This document shows positions 40,464 to 47,980 of a stretch of 64,000 bases of DNA, one piece after another (the first letter of the stretch is position 1; each line of letters begins with the position of its first letter). Position numbers and translations under genes: made by a program. This DNA comes from a virus. The stretch lies in the IMG/VR virus record IMGVR_UViG_3300027747_002198, positions 97,800 to 161,799 of that record; one strand, written 5' to 3'. A model generated the notes under the pieces. The model saw only the letters and a program-made list of their open reading frames with translations. It had not been told where the DNA came from and did not search any database.

Positions 40464-40657
40464 TTAAGGACGGTTCTAGAGTTATTGGTTTATATGGTAA
40501 TAATACTATTATCGGTAAAGTATTAACCAGTAGGTATTATGGTCGTGAGTTTCTTTATACTGTAGCGTTAGATACTCCATTATCATTTAGATGGCGGGAT
40601 AATCCAGTATCGGTAGCATTATTATCGGAAAAAGAAATACATTATGCTCCGTTATAA
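40460..40657 (+). CDS. Small hypothetical protein, beta-rich
   Basis: A 65-residue protein with an SH3-like beta pattern (SRVIGLYGNNTIIGKVLTSR, then YTVALDTPLSFRWRDNPVSV). Followed by a 185-base gap with inverted repeat copy 6 and a promoter. Confidence 0.55.
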   Translation: MIKDGSRVIGLYGNNTIIGKVLTSRYYGREFLYTVALDTPLSFRWRDNPVSVALLSEKEIHYAPL

Positions 40658-40661
40658 TACC

Positions 40662-40677
40662 GTTGTTCCGATACAAC
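40662..40677 (+). repeat. Promoter-upstream inverted repeat, copy 6
   Basis: GTTGTTCCGATACAAC, perfect arms, right after the stop of the previous gene and 72 bases before TATAAT of the next promoter. Confidence 0.75.
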
Positions 40678-40726
40678 AGGTTAGTAGTTATTCACCAAGT
40701 ATTTGTATCGGAATATGCCATATTGC

Positions 40727-40754
40727 TTGTGGTGTATTCCAATGCCTGTATAAT
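40727..40754 (+). promoter_or_regulatory. Sigma70-like promoter
   Basis: TTGTGG 40727-40732, 16-base spacer, TATAAT 40749-40754 in the conserved context TGCCTGTATAATGG. Serves the gp88-like gene at 40843. The -35 is weak, so an activator is likely. Confidence 0.7.
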
Positions 40755-40842
40755 GGTTTTATTCATTGAGCAGTATATTAAGCATTAAAACGGTTAAGCA
40801 GCATTCTATTGATTATTGATTTTATTAGAAAAGGTTTATATT

Positions 40843-41592
40843 ATGAATTTATTATCTGTTGGTAATCCCAAAACATTAAAAGGCATGAAGCAAGGTTATA
40901 ATACCTATATTTTGCATTTAGCACCTGCTACATTATCTGGTTTTAATACTTGTCCAAAAGCGACTCACGGTTGCGCTTCTGCCTGTTTAAATACTGCTGG
41001 TCGTGGCGGTATGTTTAAAAAAGGCGAGAATACTAATAATATTCAGAAAGCTCGTATTCGTAAAACACAATTATTCTATGATAATCGTGCGGAGTTTATG
41101 CGTTTATTGGTTGCTGATATTAACTTGGCGATTAAGCAATCTACTAAAAAAGGTCTTATTCCAGTATTCCGTTTAAATGGTACTAGCGATTTATCATGGG
41201 AAAAGTATCCCGTTAAAATGGGTAATGTATATTATACCAATATCTTTGAAGCATTTGGTTATGTGCAGTTTTACGATTATACTAAGGTTCTCGGTCGTAA
41301 AGTTAAGCATATTCCCAATTATCATTTAACATTTTCTGCTGCTGATGGTAATGATAATGATGTATATTCAGCAATTCAGCAAGGTTATAATATTGCTACA
41401 GTATTTGGTATCAAGAAAACAGAACCAATGCCAGAGTATTATAATGGTTTGCCTGTATTTAATGGTGATGAAAGCGATTTACGCTTTTTAGATCCAAAAG
41501 GTGTTGTGGTTGGTTTATATGCCAAAGGTAAAGCGAAAAAAGATAATACTGGTTTCGTTAAGTATCCAACAATTATGTTAAAAGCAGCGTGA
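40843..41592 (+). CDS. Gene-product-88-like protein
   Basis: A 249-residue protein. It shows the gp88 signature: MNLLSVGNPKTLKGMKQGY, then CPKATHGCASACLNTAGRGG (four Cys, probable metal or iron-sulfur site), RKTQLFYDNRAEFMRLLVAD and RLNGTSDLSWEKYPV. Known in mycobacteriophages and others; function unknown. The ATG at 40843 follows AAAAGGTTTATATT. Terminator-like hairpin after the gene. Confidence 0.8.
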   Translation: MNLLSVGNPKTLKGMKQGYNTYILHLAPATLSGFNTCPKATHGCASACLNTAGRGGMFKKGENTNNIQKARIRKTQLFYDNRAEFMRLLVADINLAIKQSTKKGLIPVFRLNGTSDLSWEKYPVKMGNVYYTNIFEAFGYVQFYDYTKVLGRKVKHIPNYHLTFSAADGNDNDVYSAIQQGYNIATVFGIKKTEPMPEYYNGLPVFNGDESDLRFLDPKGVVVGLYAKGKAKKDNTGFVKYPTIMLKAA

Positions 41593-41600
41593 TTTTATAG

Positions 41601-41624
41601 TAACCACTAACAATATAGTGGTTA
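41601..41624 (+). terminator. Hairpin after the gp88-like gene
   Basis: A perfect 9-bp stem TAACCACTA/TAGTGGTTA with a 6-base loop (41610-41615), 9 bases after the stop. The downstream side lacks a good T-run, so it is a hairpin rather than a full intrinsic terminator. Confidence 0.5.
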
Positions 41625-41666
41625 TTAGTAAGATTATGTAAGTAGTAATTAACTAAAGGAGTTTAT

Positions 41667-42245
41667 ATGCCAAATTGGTGCAATAATGTTGTAGAATTAT
41701 CCCATGAGAATCCAGAAATGATGACAAGAGCGGTAAAGTCATTTAATGATGGTTCTTTTTTAAATGAGTTTGTGCCTGTACCAAAAGATTTGCAGATTAC
41801 TGCAGGTTCTCTTGGTGATACGCCTGAGCAAAAAGCATTAGAATTGCAAGAGCAGGCAAATATCAAAAAGCACGGTTATGCCAATTGGTATGATTATTGC
41901 GTAAATGAATGGGGTACCAAGTGGGATATTGAACCATATGAACCAGTATCATTAGGTGAAGATGGCAGATTAACCATGAGTTTTGATTCTGCCTGGTCGC
42001 CTCCATGCAATGCCTATGAGAAATTGGTAGATTTAGGTTTCTCAGTGCGTGCTTACTATAATGAGTGTGGTATGTGCTTTGCTGGTGTCTGGGAAGATGG
42101 TATTGATGATTATTACCCATATGACGATTGTGCTAATTCTGATGAGGTAGCAGAATTTCTGCCAGAAGTGTTGGATGATATGTTTGGTATTTCTCAATCT
42201 ATGGCGGAATACGAAGCAGAAAACGAAGAAGAAAGCGAAGAATAA
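41667..42245 (+). CDS. YubB/DUF1281-like protein
   Basis: A 192-residue protein. MPNWCNNVVELS, LNEFVPVPKDL, WYDYCVNEWGTKWDIEPYEP and FDSAWSPPCNAYEKL with NECGMCFAGVWEDG are typical of the plasmid/phage YubB-like ferredoxin-fold family (DUF1281). The C-terminus is very acidic. Role unknown; found on conjugative plasmids and phages. ATG after AAAGGAGTTTATATG. Confidence 0.75.
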   Translation: MPNWCNNVVELSHENPEMMTRAVKSFNDGSFLNEFVPVPKDLQITAGSLGDTPEQKALELQEQANIKKHGYANWYDYCVNEWGTKWDIEPYEPVSLGEDGRLTMSFDSAWSPPCNAYEKLVDLGFSVRAYYNECGMCFAGVWEDGIDDYYPYDDCANSDEVAEFLPEVLDDMFGISQSMAEYEAENEEESEE

Positions 42246-42544
42246 TGGATTTATTTGAATTGATTGATGATGTAACAGAATTAACCGATACATTTGTTGG
42301 TAAGATGGGTCAAGTGCCTGCCAAGCAATTAGGACTTGACCATCGTTGCGGTAAACTGTTTGTAACACCAGATTGTATTGGTGTTTATAAAGGTAGTGAC
42401 CGTGCATTACAGTATTATGGTGGTTTTGAGTATGTTGATTCTGAATATCGGCATGAATTTGGTGATTATGTATTCTATTCAGCAGAAGCTGGTAGAGTCC
42501 GTGATTGTTTAGAGCATTATTTGAATATTATGGATGAGGTATAA
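42245..42544 (+). CDS. Hypothetical protein
   Basis: A 99-residue acidic protein with QLGLDHRCGKLFVTPDCIGV and ALQYYGGFEYVDSEYRHEFG. No family recognised. One-base overlap with the previous gene. Confidence 0.6.
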   Translation: MDLFELIDDVTELTDTFVGKMGQVPAKQLGLDHRCGKLFVTPDCIGVYKGSDRALQYYGGFEYVDSEYRHEFGDYVFYSAEAGRVRDCLEHYLNIMDEV

Positions 42545-42545
42545 T

Positions 42546-42773
42546 ATGGTAATGAGTTTTAAACCTAAATGGCGGGATAATGCCATTGATACATTGGTGG
42601 CAGATGATATTGATACTATTTTAACTGCCAAAGGTGAATATAATGATGAATTCTTTTTATCAGAAATATTAAGCAGTGGTTTCAGAGGTTATAATTCTTT
42701 CACCGATGAAGAATTAGAAAAAGAATTGGTAGAGCGTGATATTTCAACAGTATTTGGAGAAAATGATGACTAA
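42546..42773 (+). CDS. Hypothetical acidic protein
   Basis: A 75-residue acidic protein (LVADDIDTILTAKGEYNDEF, DEELEKELVERDISTVFGEN). Start at 42546 following the previous stop. Overlaps the next gene by 11 bases. Confidence 0.55.
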   Translation: MVMSFKPKWRDNAIDTLVADDIDTILTAKGEYNDEFFLSEILSSGFRGYNSFTDEELEKELVERDISTVFGENDD

Positions 42774-42963
42774 TCAAAAAATGGTTGAAAAACTAAAAAG
42801 GGCACAAGCATTATTATCTGATGTATATAATTATGCTTGTGATGAAGGATTGGAAGATATTGAAAGTCAAATGAGCTGCGCTGATAGTTGTATTATTGAT
42901 TCATTGGATGCCTTTGACCAAATCGAAGAGCAATTAATTGATGACGCTTCATGGAGGGCATAA
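42763..42963 (+). CDS. Hypothetical helical protein
   Basis: A 66-residue acidic helical protein with several Cys (YNYACDEGLEDIESQMSCAD, SCIIDSLDAFDQIEEQLIDD). ATG after TTTGGAGAAA. No family. Confidence 0.55.
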   Translation: MMTNQKMVEKLKRAQALLSDVYNYACDEGLEDIESQMSCADSCIIDSLDAFDQIEEQLIDDASWRA

Positions 42964-43151
42964 TGGAAGTATATATTGTAAAATCCGGCCAGTTAATTGA
43001 TTTGGTTGGATGGGAATGGTTGAATCTCAGAGCTTTTACTGATTATGATAAAGCAGAAGAATTTATGTGGTCAGTTGAAAAACAGATTTCACCAGAGCGA
43101 TTTGGTGTGAAGGAAGATGTAGAAATTGAAACATTAACATTGGAGCAATAA
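42963..43151 (+). CDS. Hypothetical protein
   Basis: A 62-residue protein: EVYIVKSGQLIDLVGWEWLN then AEEFMWSVEKQISPERFGVK and an acidic end. Joined to both neighbours by single-base overlaps. No family. Confidence 0.55.
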   Translation: MEVYIVKSGQLIDLVGWEWLNLRAFTDYDKAEEFMWSVEKQISPERFGVKEDVEIETLTLEQ

Positions 43152-43294
43152 TGAGTAAATGGGACTTTGTGGTAAGTGAGTTAAAATCGTTGCAACAAGG
43201 TTTTGAGGATCATCAGGCGATTACCGAATTGTTTGTGGAACAAAAGCTGTTGTGTGGATATAAAATCGTTGATAAAAAGGTATACAAAGCATAA
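43151..43294 (+). CDS. Small hypothetical protein
   Basis: A 47-residue protein (SELKSLQQGFEDHQAITELF, CGYKIVDKKVYKA). One-base overlap with the previous gene. CATAAATA, a late-promoter variant, spans its stop codon. Confidence 0.5.
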   Translation: MSKWDFVVSELKSLQQGFEDHQAITELFVEQKLLCGYKIVDKKVYKA

Positions 43295-43297
43295 ATA
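43290..43297 (+). promoter_or_regulatory. Late-promoter-like CATAAATA
   Basis: Spans the stop of the previous gene, 60 bases before the HNH-AP2 gene at 43357. Fits late expression of a homing endonuclease. A GTAGGC/GCCTAC hairpin (43301-43306 with 43326-43331) follows at once. Confidence 0.4.
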
Positions 43298-43356
43298 GGT
43301 GTAGGCCACGATATTACCAGTATCCGCCTACTCTAACATTGTAAAGGAATGCCAGC

Positions 43357-43881
43357 ATGATTATATATCATAATCTCCAAACCGTAGACCAAAACCTATT
43401 GCACCAATTGTTTGAATACCATGATGGTGAATTGTATTGGAAAATCAAACCAGCAATTAGAATCAGAAAAGGTGATATTGTTGGTAATGTGCGTGAAGAT
43501 ACTGGTTATCGTGTAGTTTCTTTATTTGATAAGAAATATGCGGTACATCGGTTGATTTTCTTATATCATCACGGTTATATTCCTAAAATGTTGGATCATA
43601 TTGATGGTAATAAATCAAATAATAGAATTGAAAATTTAAGAGAATGTGATTCGTATCAAAATAATCAAAATGCCAAAAGAAGAAAAGATAATACTTCAGG
43701 TATTAAAGGTGTTTACTTGTTGAAAACTGGAAAATATGCCAAAAATAATAAGTGGATGGCATTTTTTAATAGTAACAAAAAAAGAATATATTTGGGAGTA
43801 TTTGAAAAGAAAGAAGATGCTGAAAATATTATTCGTGAATATAGAGAAAAACACCACGGTGAATTTACTAATCATGGATAG
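43357..43881 (+). CDS. HNH endonuclease with AP2 DNA-binding domain
   Basis: A 174-residue protein. The HNH part has AVHRLIFLYHHGYIPKMLDH, then IDGNKSNNRIENLRECDS (H, N and N/H positions), and the C-terminal AP2-like part has KAKRRKDNTSGIKGVYL-type (RRKDNTSGIKGVYL), WMAFFNSNKKRIYLGVFEKK. It is a typical free-standing mobile nuclease. ATG after AAAGGAATGCCAGC. A late-type motif stands 60 bases before it. Confidence 0.85.
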   Translation: MIIYHNLQTVDQNLLHQLFEYHDGELYWKIKPAIRIRKGDIVGNVREDTGYRVVSLFDKKYAVHRLIFLYHHGYIPKMLDHIDGNKSNNRIENLRECDSYQNNQNAKRRKDNTSGIKGVYLLKTGKYAKNNKWMAFFNSNKKRIYLGVFEKKEDAENIIREYREKHHGEFTNHG

Positions 43882-43882
43882 T

Positions 43883-43898
43883 GTTGTTTGGATACAAC
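43883..43898 (+). repeat. Promoter-upstream inverted repeat, copy 7
   Basis: GTTGTTTGGATACAAC, arms extended to GTGTTGT/ACAACAC (43881-43900), right after the HNH gene stop and 72 bases before TATAAT. Confidence 0.75.
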
Positions 43899-43947
43899 AC
43901 AATTTGAAGTATTGACCAAAGAATCTGTATTAAACCTAACACAAAGC

Positions 43948-43975
43948 TTGTAGTATTAACCAATGCCTGTATAAT
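43948..43975 (+). promoter_or_regulatory. Sigma70-like promoter
   Basis: TTGTAG 43948-43953, 16-base spacer, TATAAT 43970-43975 in the shared context TGCCTGTATAATGG. Serves the gene at 44003. Confidence 0.7.
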
Positions 43976-44002
43976 GGTACTATAAATTGATGAGGAGTTA
44001 TT

Positions 44003-44287
44003 ATGTTGAAATTTGAAGGAATTGCCAAAGTAGGCGACATTATAAGAGCGTATGATTTCCGTCCAATGGCTGGTCGTGACGATGCGTTTATTGAAGGTGT
44101 GGTTATTGATGATAATAATAATGAGCAAGGTTTTAAAGCATTTAAAGTAAAAGTTACTGCTGACAAGTTTCTGAAATATGAAACCAAGGCAACCAAGAAT
44201 AATCGCATTGGTTTAGATATTTTCGTACCACACGAAACTGGTTTTATGGAATTTGATTTTAGAGTAATAAATTTAAGTAAAGTATAA
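44003..44287 (+). CDS. Hypothetical protein, beta-rich
   Basis: A 94-residue protein with GIAKVGDIIRAYDFRPMAGR, GVVIDDNNNEQGFKAFKVKV and RIGLDIFVPHETGFMEFDFR: beta-barrel-like. ATG after GAGGAGTTATT. Terminator follows. Confidence 0.65.
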   Translation: MLKFEGIAKVGDIIRAYDFRPMAGRDDAFIEGVVIDDNNNEQGFKAFKVKVTADKFLKYETKATKNNRIGLDIFVPHETGFMEFDFRVINLSKV

Positions 44288-44294
44288 TGTTTGA

Positions 44295-44331
44295 ATGTGG
44301 CATCCTGTCGGGTGTAAGACCACATCTTTTT
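44295..44331 (+). terminator. Rho-independent terminator
   Basis: ATGTGG pairs with CCACAT, with inner CATCC/GGGTG pairs around a TGTC loop; the stem is followed by CTTTTT. Ends the transcript from the promoter at 43948 after one gene. Confidence 0.75.
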
Positions 44332-44341
44332 AGGATATATT

Positions 44342-44656
44342 ATGGATTATCGTTTAAAAGAAATAGCAATGTGCCAAGTATTAGAAAATTATCAGGCACC
44401 AATTGGTTTTCGTTCAAAGTTTAAAGGTGTACCAATTGGTCAATATGAAGATGTAAAACGATTTATTGATTTTACCAAGTATTATGTAATGTTCCGTGGT
44501 CCTCGTAATCGTGGTGCATCATCTACTCGTAAGCGTGATGCTAAAGCGTTTGATATTTACCAGCGTAGCAATCGTGATACGCAATTGATTAGAACCGAGC
44601 GTGAAGCATTTATGCGTGGCGTTGAATGGCAAAGGAATCAGTATGTCAATATATAA
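44342..44656 (+). CDS. Hypothetical basic protein
   Basis: A 104-residue basic protein (LKEIAMCQVLENYQAPIGFR, KYYVMFRGPRNRGASSTRKR). No family recognised. It follows the terminator directly; TTTTAGGATATATT is its leader. Overlaps the next gene by 14 bases. Confidence 0.6.
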   Translation: MDYRLKEIAMCQVLENYQAPIGFRSKFKGVPIGQYEDVKRFIDFTKYYVMFRGPRNRGASSTRKRDAKAFDIYQRSNRDTQLIRTEREAFMRGVEWQRNQYVNI

Positions 44657-44966
44657 AGATTTAGATTTATGCGTGCAAGAGTATGTTGCACATTTGCAAA
44701 AAGATTATGATAGTAAAGGCGGCAACCAATTCATAGAGTTTCATTATGAATTAGGTCGTAAATATATCCATGTGATTATGCACCATGTTGGTCAATTTAG
44801 TGTTAATCAACGCAGTTCACATTCATGGATTATGATTGATGACGATAAGAAGTTTAAGCGTGGCGATATATTAAAATCGGCAAGTTGGCGTGCTCCTGCT
44901 CGTAACTTTTCCCGTGGTAATGTATTATGTGGTGGTTTTAAACATATTAAATGGGCTGGCGTATGA
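44643..44966 (+). CDS. Hypothetical protein
   Basis: A 107-residue protein (DLDLCVQEYVAHLQKDYDSK, IEFHYELGRKYIHVIMHHVG, HSWIMIDDDKKFKRGDILK). The ATG at 44643 gives MSIYKDLD. The pattern, with a His-rich beta strand and a RGDILK segment, recurs in phages without assigned function. Confidence 0.6.
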   Translation: MSIYKDLDLCVQEYVAHLQKDYDSKGGNQFIEFHYELGRKYIHVIMHHVGQFSVNQRSSHSWIMIDDDKKFKRGDILKSASWRAPARNFSRGNVLCGGFKHIKWAGV

Positions 44967-45154
44967 GTAGATTTATTGATGGTTTGATAACTGATATAGT
45001 TAATGATGATATGTTAGTCATTAAGAAAATGAAAAAGGCAGAGATTGTCAAATTCACCGAAACATTATTACAAAATAATTATCGTGAATTACTTGATGAA
45101 TCTATTATTGAAGAATACGAAGAACGGTTTGATACACATTTAGCGAGATATTGA
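44963..45154 (+). CDS. Small hypothetical protein
   Basis: A 63-residue helical protein (FIDGLITDIVNDDMLVIKKM, FTETLLQNNYRELLDESIIE). Start at ATG 44963, overlapping the previous stop by 4 bases. No family. Confidence 0.55.
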   Translation: MSRFIDGLITDIVNDDMLVIKKMKKAEIVKFTETLLQNNYRELLDESIIEEYEERFDTHLARY

Positions 45155-45156
45155 TT

Positions 45157-45408
45157 ATGAGTCACCATTTAGATAATTTTACTGTTGATGAGTTGCAAAG
45201 TTATTTTTCGGATTTCCATAAAGATTATTATGGATTCCGTCCTCGCTTTGCAACACCAGAGCAATGGCAAAACCGTGATTGGTTAGTAGAACATATTAAT
45301 GCCATTCATGACGCCATGGATGAATTGAAGAAAACACCAGAAGGCCGTGAGCAATTGCGTGCAGAAGGCTGGGTTATTGATGAACCTTATATTGATATAG
45401 AGGATTAA
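45157..45408 (+). CDS. Conserved small phage protein
   Basis: An 83-residue protein with RFATPEQWQNRDWLVEHINA, IHDAMDELKKTPEGREQLRA and EGWVIDE, a pattern common in phage small proteins of unknown function. ATG after the previous stop. Confidence 0.65.
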   Translation: MSHHLDNFTVDELQSYFSDFHKDYYGFRPRFATPEQWQNRDWLVEHINAIHDAMDELKKTPEGREQLRAEGWVIDEPYIDIED

Positions 45409-45410
45409 TT

Positions 45411-45644
45411 ATGAGTTATGATGCGGATTATGAAAGCGTATACATGGTTGAGTTTGAATCTGGTAGAACCATTCATGTGCAATTCTTTGATGTTCAGGAA
45501 GTAAAAGAGTATTGTGCAGATAACCATACTGGTGATGTTATCAAATCAATCTATAAAGAAGTTTATTGTAATTTTGCAGAAGATGATTGTGATGGCCAAC
45601 CTGATGAAGCTCAAGAATGGCACGATTTTGATCCGGAGTGTTAA
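45411..45644 (+). CDS. Acidic hypothetical protein
   Basis: A 77-residue very acidic protein (VYMVEFESGRTIHVQFFDVQ, NFAEDDCDGQPDEAQEWHDF). ATG after GAGGATTA. No family. Single-base overlap with the next gene. Confidence 0.6.
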   Translation: MSYDADYESVYMVEFESGRTIHVQFFDVQEVKEYCADNHTGDVIKSIYKEVYCNFAEDDCDGQPDEAQEWHDFDPEC

Positions 45645-46015
45645 TGTCAATTAGATATTCAACCAATTGGATGGGTGTTATCAATATGCAATGGTATATT
45701 GACCGTGGATTAATCAAAAGAGTAACACGAACACTTACCGAAGATTCTAAATTAACTGGCAGAAAAGCTGGTGAATCATTTGAGTATAATGAGATTACTC
45801 AATCATATTCGTGTGGTCGTATTGATTGCCGTGGTGATGATTTAGGACCATATGGTGCAGAGATTAGTATACCGCCAATGACTGAGCAAGATTGGGGTAG
45901 GTTTAGTAGATGGTTGAATACATTTGAAACTGATGCAATGTGGAAATTCAAAGATATTGTTGAATTGTATGAGAGAGATAATCCAAAAATAACTTGGGCT
46001 GAGGGATATGAATAA
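45644..46015 (+). CDS. Hypothetical protein
   Basis: A 123-residue protein with Trp-rich ends (NWMGVINMQWYIDRGLIKRV, DWGRFSRWLNTFETDAMWKF) and a CGRIDCRGDDLG segment with two Cys. No family recognised. Overlaps the next small gene by 8 bases. Confidence 0.6.
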   Translation: MSIRYSTNWMGVINMQWYIDRGLIKRVTRTLTEDSKLTGRKAGESFEYNEITQSYSCGRIDCRGDDLGPYGAEISIPPMTEQDWGRFSRWLNTFETDAMWKFKDIVELYERDNPKITWAEGYE

Positions 46016-46166
46016 ACATTGTAAAGGATGTAAATCACACTACAATGCTGGTCATGAGAAAACCAGTCCTTATGCCAAAGCTCATAATGATTGGTGTCGT
46101 AAATTTGGTAAAACTGCCAAAGATGCTATTGGTGAATGTAAATTGAAAAATGGAAAAACATTATGA
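46008..46166 (+). CDS. Small Cys-containing protein
   Basis: A 52-residue protein with HCKGCKSHYN (two Cys), then WCRKFGKTAKDAIGECKLK (two more), a possible single zinc site. ATG after GAGGGAT, overlapping the previous stop. Unknown function. Confidence 0.6.
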   Translation: MNKHCKGCKSHYNAGHEKTSPYAKAHNDWCRKFGKTAKDAIGECKLKNGKTL

Positions 46167-46471
46167 AAGATAATGTTGTAGAATTTGCCAAATGGTGGAA
46201 ATCTGTTTACAAAGAGAAATTGGCCGCTGTATATATTGATGAAAGATTTACAAACGATAAGAGATATGAAATGAAAACAATAACAGAACATAACGACCAA
46301 GCCATTCAAACAGTTGCTCAATTAGCAAGCAGAACTATGGCTGGTGTTTTGTGCGACAAATGCAAGGTGGAAATGTATTACATGAACCCAAATATGGTGT
46401 TGGCTTGTATTCCACCAAAAATGACTGTGGTTTGCCCAAACTGTAGTGAAGTTAATTACAAAATTAGATAA
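46163..46471 (+). CDS. Zinc-ribbon-like protein
   Basis: A 102-residue protein with helical N-terminus (VEFAKWWKSVYKEKLAAVYI) and a C-terminal ribbon: LCDKCKVEMYYM and VVCPNCSEVNYKIR (two CxxC knuckles). Possible transcription or DNA-linked adaptor. Overlaps the previous stop by 4 bases. Confidence 0.6.
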   Translation: MKDNVVEFAKWWKSVYKEKLAAVYIDERFTNDKRYEMKTITEHNDQAIQTVAQLASRTMAGVLCDKCKVEMYYMNPNMVLACIPPKMTVVCPNCSEVNYKIR

Positions 46472-46487
46472 GAAAGGCACGATAAGA

Positions 46488-46718
46488 ATGAACGAGAAGA
46501 TTAAAGAACTTGCTATCAAATCATGGTTAGTTAGTGAACATAAAGGTAAACTACTGAGTTGCTATCGGGAAGATGTGGACTTGACAAAATACTTGGAAGA
46601 GTTTGCTGAGTTAATTGTTCAGGAATGTGCTGAATGGATTAAAAATACTGATTCAGATCCAGACATTGGTGAGGAAGATGCTAGAGCATTATTAGAACAT
46701 TTTGGAGTAGAAAAATGA
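46488..46718 (+). CDS. Conserved small phage protein
   Basis: A 76-residue protein; EEFAELIVQECAEWIKNTD and EEDARALLEHFGVEK resemble a common phage hypothetical family. The ATG at 46488 follows AGAAAGGCACGATAAG. No activity known. Confidence 0.6.
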   Translation: MNEKIKELAIKSWLVSEHKGKLLSCYREDVDLTKYLEEFAELIVQECAEWIKNTDSDPDIGEEDARALLEHFGVEK

Positions 46719-46909
46719 AAGTAAGATATGTAACACGACAGAATCATGTGACCCAAGAGGATATAGATTTTTATGGCCGTGAGCACCAAATAGGCTGGAG
46801 AGCGGTTAAAGAAAAGTTAGAGGACAAGGTTGGTCCTATATTACAGTATTGGGACTATGAGAATCAAACTTGGGTAGATGCTGAATCAGTTACGGAATAT
46901 AGAAAATGA
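46715..46909 (+). CDS. Hypothetical protein
   Basis: A 64-residue protein (VTQEDIDFYGREHQIGWRAV, VGPILQYWDYENQTWVDAES). Overlaps the genes either side by 4 bases. No family. Confidence 0.55.
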   Translation: MKVRYVTRQNHVTQEDIDFYGREHQIGWRAVKEKLEDKVGPILQYWDYENQTWVDAESVTEYRK

Positions 46910-47094
46910 ACACAATTTATCCAACAACCACGATTGAATCACAAGGCCTTCAATACGCTTCAATAATTGATATGGGTGATAAGGTTAGGATTCAATTGTA
47001 TCCTAACCAAGTGAATAAAACAATGTTTATTAATATTGATAAACGAGTGGTATCTGAATTGATTAGAGCTTTAGAAAAGGTAGAACAATGGTAA
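46906..47094 (+). CDS. Hypothetical protein
   Basis: A 62-residue beta-type protein (YASIIDMGDKVRIQLYPNQV, FINIDKRVVSELIRALEKVE). ATG after the previous ATGA overlap. No family. Confidence 0.55.
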   Translation: MNTIYPTTTIESQGLQYASIIDMGDKVRIQLYPNQVNKTMFINIDKRVVSELIRALEKVEQW

Positions 47095-47357
47095 TGAACG
47101 CAAATGAATTAGCAGATGAATTAGAAGACTGTGAGCCATACAATGTTATGGATACCCATTTATTTAAAGCCACTGCCACCATGCTACGCCAGCAACAAAC
47201 AGATTTAGATATTGCATTGAATTATATCAAACAATATGAATTACAAATAAAAGATTTGAAACAACAGGTGGCATTTTTAGAGGACTGGCGTGATACATGG
47301 TCACCTACTATTAAGCAGTTGATGAATATTAATGTAAAGGTTAATGATGGGAATTAG
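47088..47357 (+). CDS. Hypothetical helical protein
   Basis: An 89-residue protein with NELADELEDCEPYNVMDTHL then a coiled coil (TMLRQQQTDLDIALNYIKQY). The NELADELE start and the LRQQQ helix occur in many small phage proteins. Start at 47088 or 47094. Confidence 0.6.
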   Translation: MVMNANELADELEDCEPYNVMDTHLFKATATMLRQQQTDLDIALNYIKQYELQIKDLKQQVAFLEDWRDTWSPTIKQLMNINVKVNDGN

Positions 47358-47742
47358 TGCGTATAAAGAAGTTACAGAATGGAACAATCCAGAGTTCCGA
47401 GTACCTCAAAATGTATATCTTTTTGATGGTAAGTCCAATGCTTTGGCATATGTTAAAGAAAGTGGTGGTGAGATTTTTATATTTAAAAAGCCATTACCAA
47501 TTGATACTCGCAGGCGTAAGTTTATCAAGGTCAAACATGAAGCTTTGGACTCGTATGGCGCAACGGTGGTGCTTGATGTACCTAACCTTGAGAATACGCC
47601 TCATTGGTCAGTTAAGAGTGATTCAGGCAAGACCTATACAGTCACATTGGAGAGTGGTAGATATACCTGTAATTGTATTGGATTTGCATATAGGGGAGCT
47701 TGCAAGCACTCAAAACAAATTAAAGAGGAACAAGAGAAATGA
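47344..47742 (+). CDS. SWIM zinc-finger protein
   Basis: A 132-residue protein. The C-terminal YTVTLESGRYTCNCIGFAYR then GACKHSKQIKEEQ is a SWIM-type zinc finger (C-x-C-xn-C-x-H). SWIM domains bind DNA, RNA or proteins, for example in nuclease and helicase-linked factors. The N-terminal part (VPQNVYLFDGKSNALAYVKE) is beta-type. It is alone among small genes; function unknown. Confidence 0.7.
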   Translation: MMGISAYKEVTEWNNPEFRVPQNVYLFDGKSNALAYVKESGGEIFIFKKPLPIDTRRRKFIKVKHEALDSYGATVVLDVPNLENTPHWSVKSDSGKTYTVTLESGRYTCNCIGFAYRGACKHSKQIKEEQEK

Positions 47743-47849
47743 AGTGCAAACACAACGGATGTGAAAAAGAAAGGTTTTGGCGATTATGGGCTGTTGGGTA
47801 TTGCTATGACCATGCTTTTAAATATGCAAGAAAGGCACAAGAGAAATGA
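47739..47849 (+). CDS. Small Cys/His-containing protein
   Basis: A 36-residue protein: MKCKHNGCEKERFWRLWAVG, YCYDHAFKYARK, with C-x-H and C-x-x-x-H like spacing for one zinc. ATGA overlap on both sides. Confidence 0.5.
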   Translation: MKCKHNGCEKERFWRLWAVGYCYDHAFKYARKAQEK

Positions 47850-47980
47850 AAATTAATTTTTATAAAACATCATGGTTTAAAGGCGGAGCATTTCATTGGA
47901 ATAATATTCGCCTCAATAATGGTGATGTATATACAAGTTATCGATTTGGACCAATATTAATAAAGGTGAGAAAATGCTAA
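47846..47980 (+). CDS. Small hypothetical protein
   Basis: A 44-residue protein (INFYKTSWFKGGAFHWNNIR, LNNGDVYTSYRFGPILIKVR), beta-type. Overlaps neighbours by 4 and 7 bases. Confidence 0.5.
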   Translation: MKINFYKTSWFKGGAFHWNNIRLNNGDVYTSYRFGPILIKVRKC

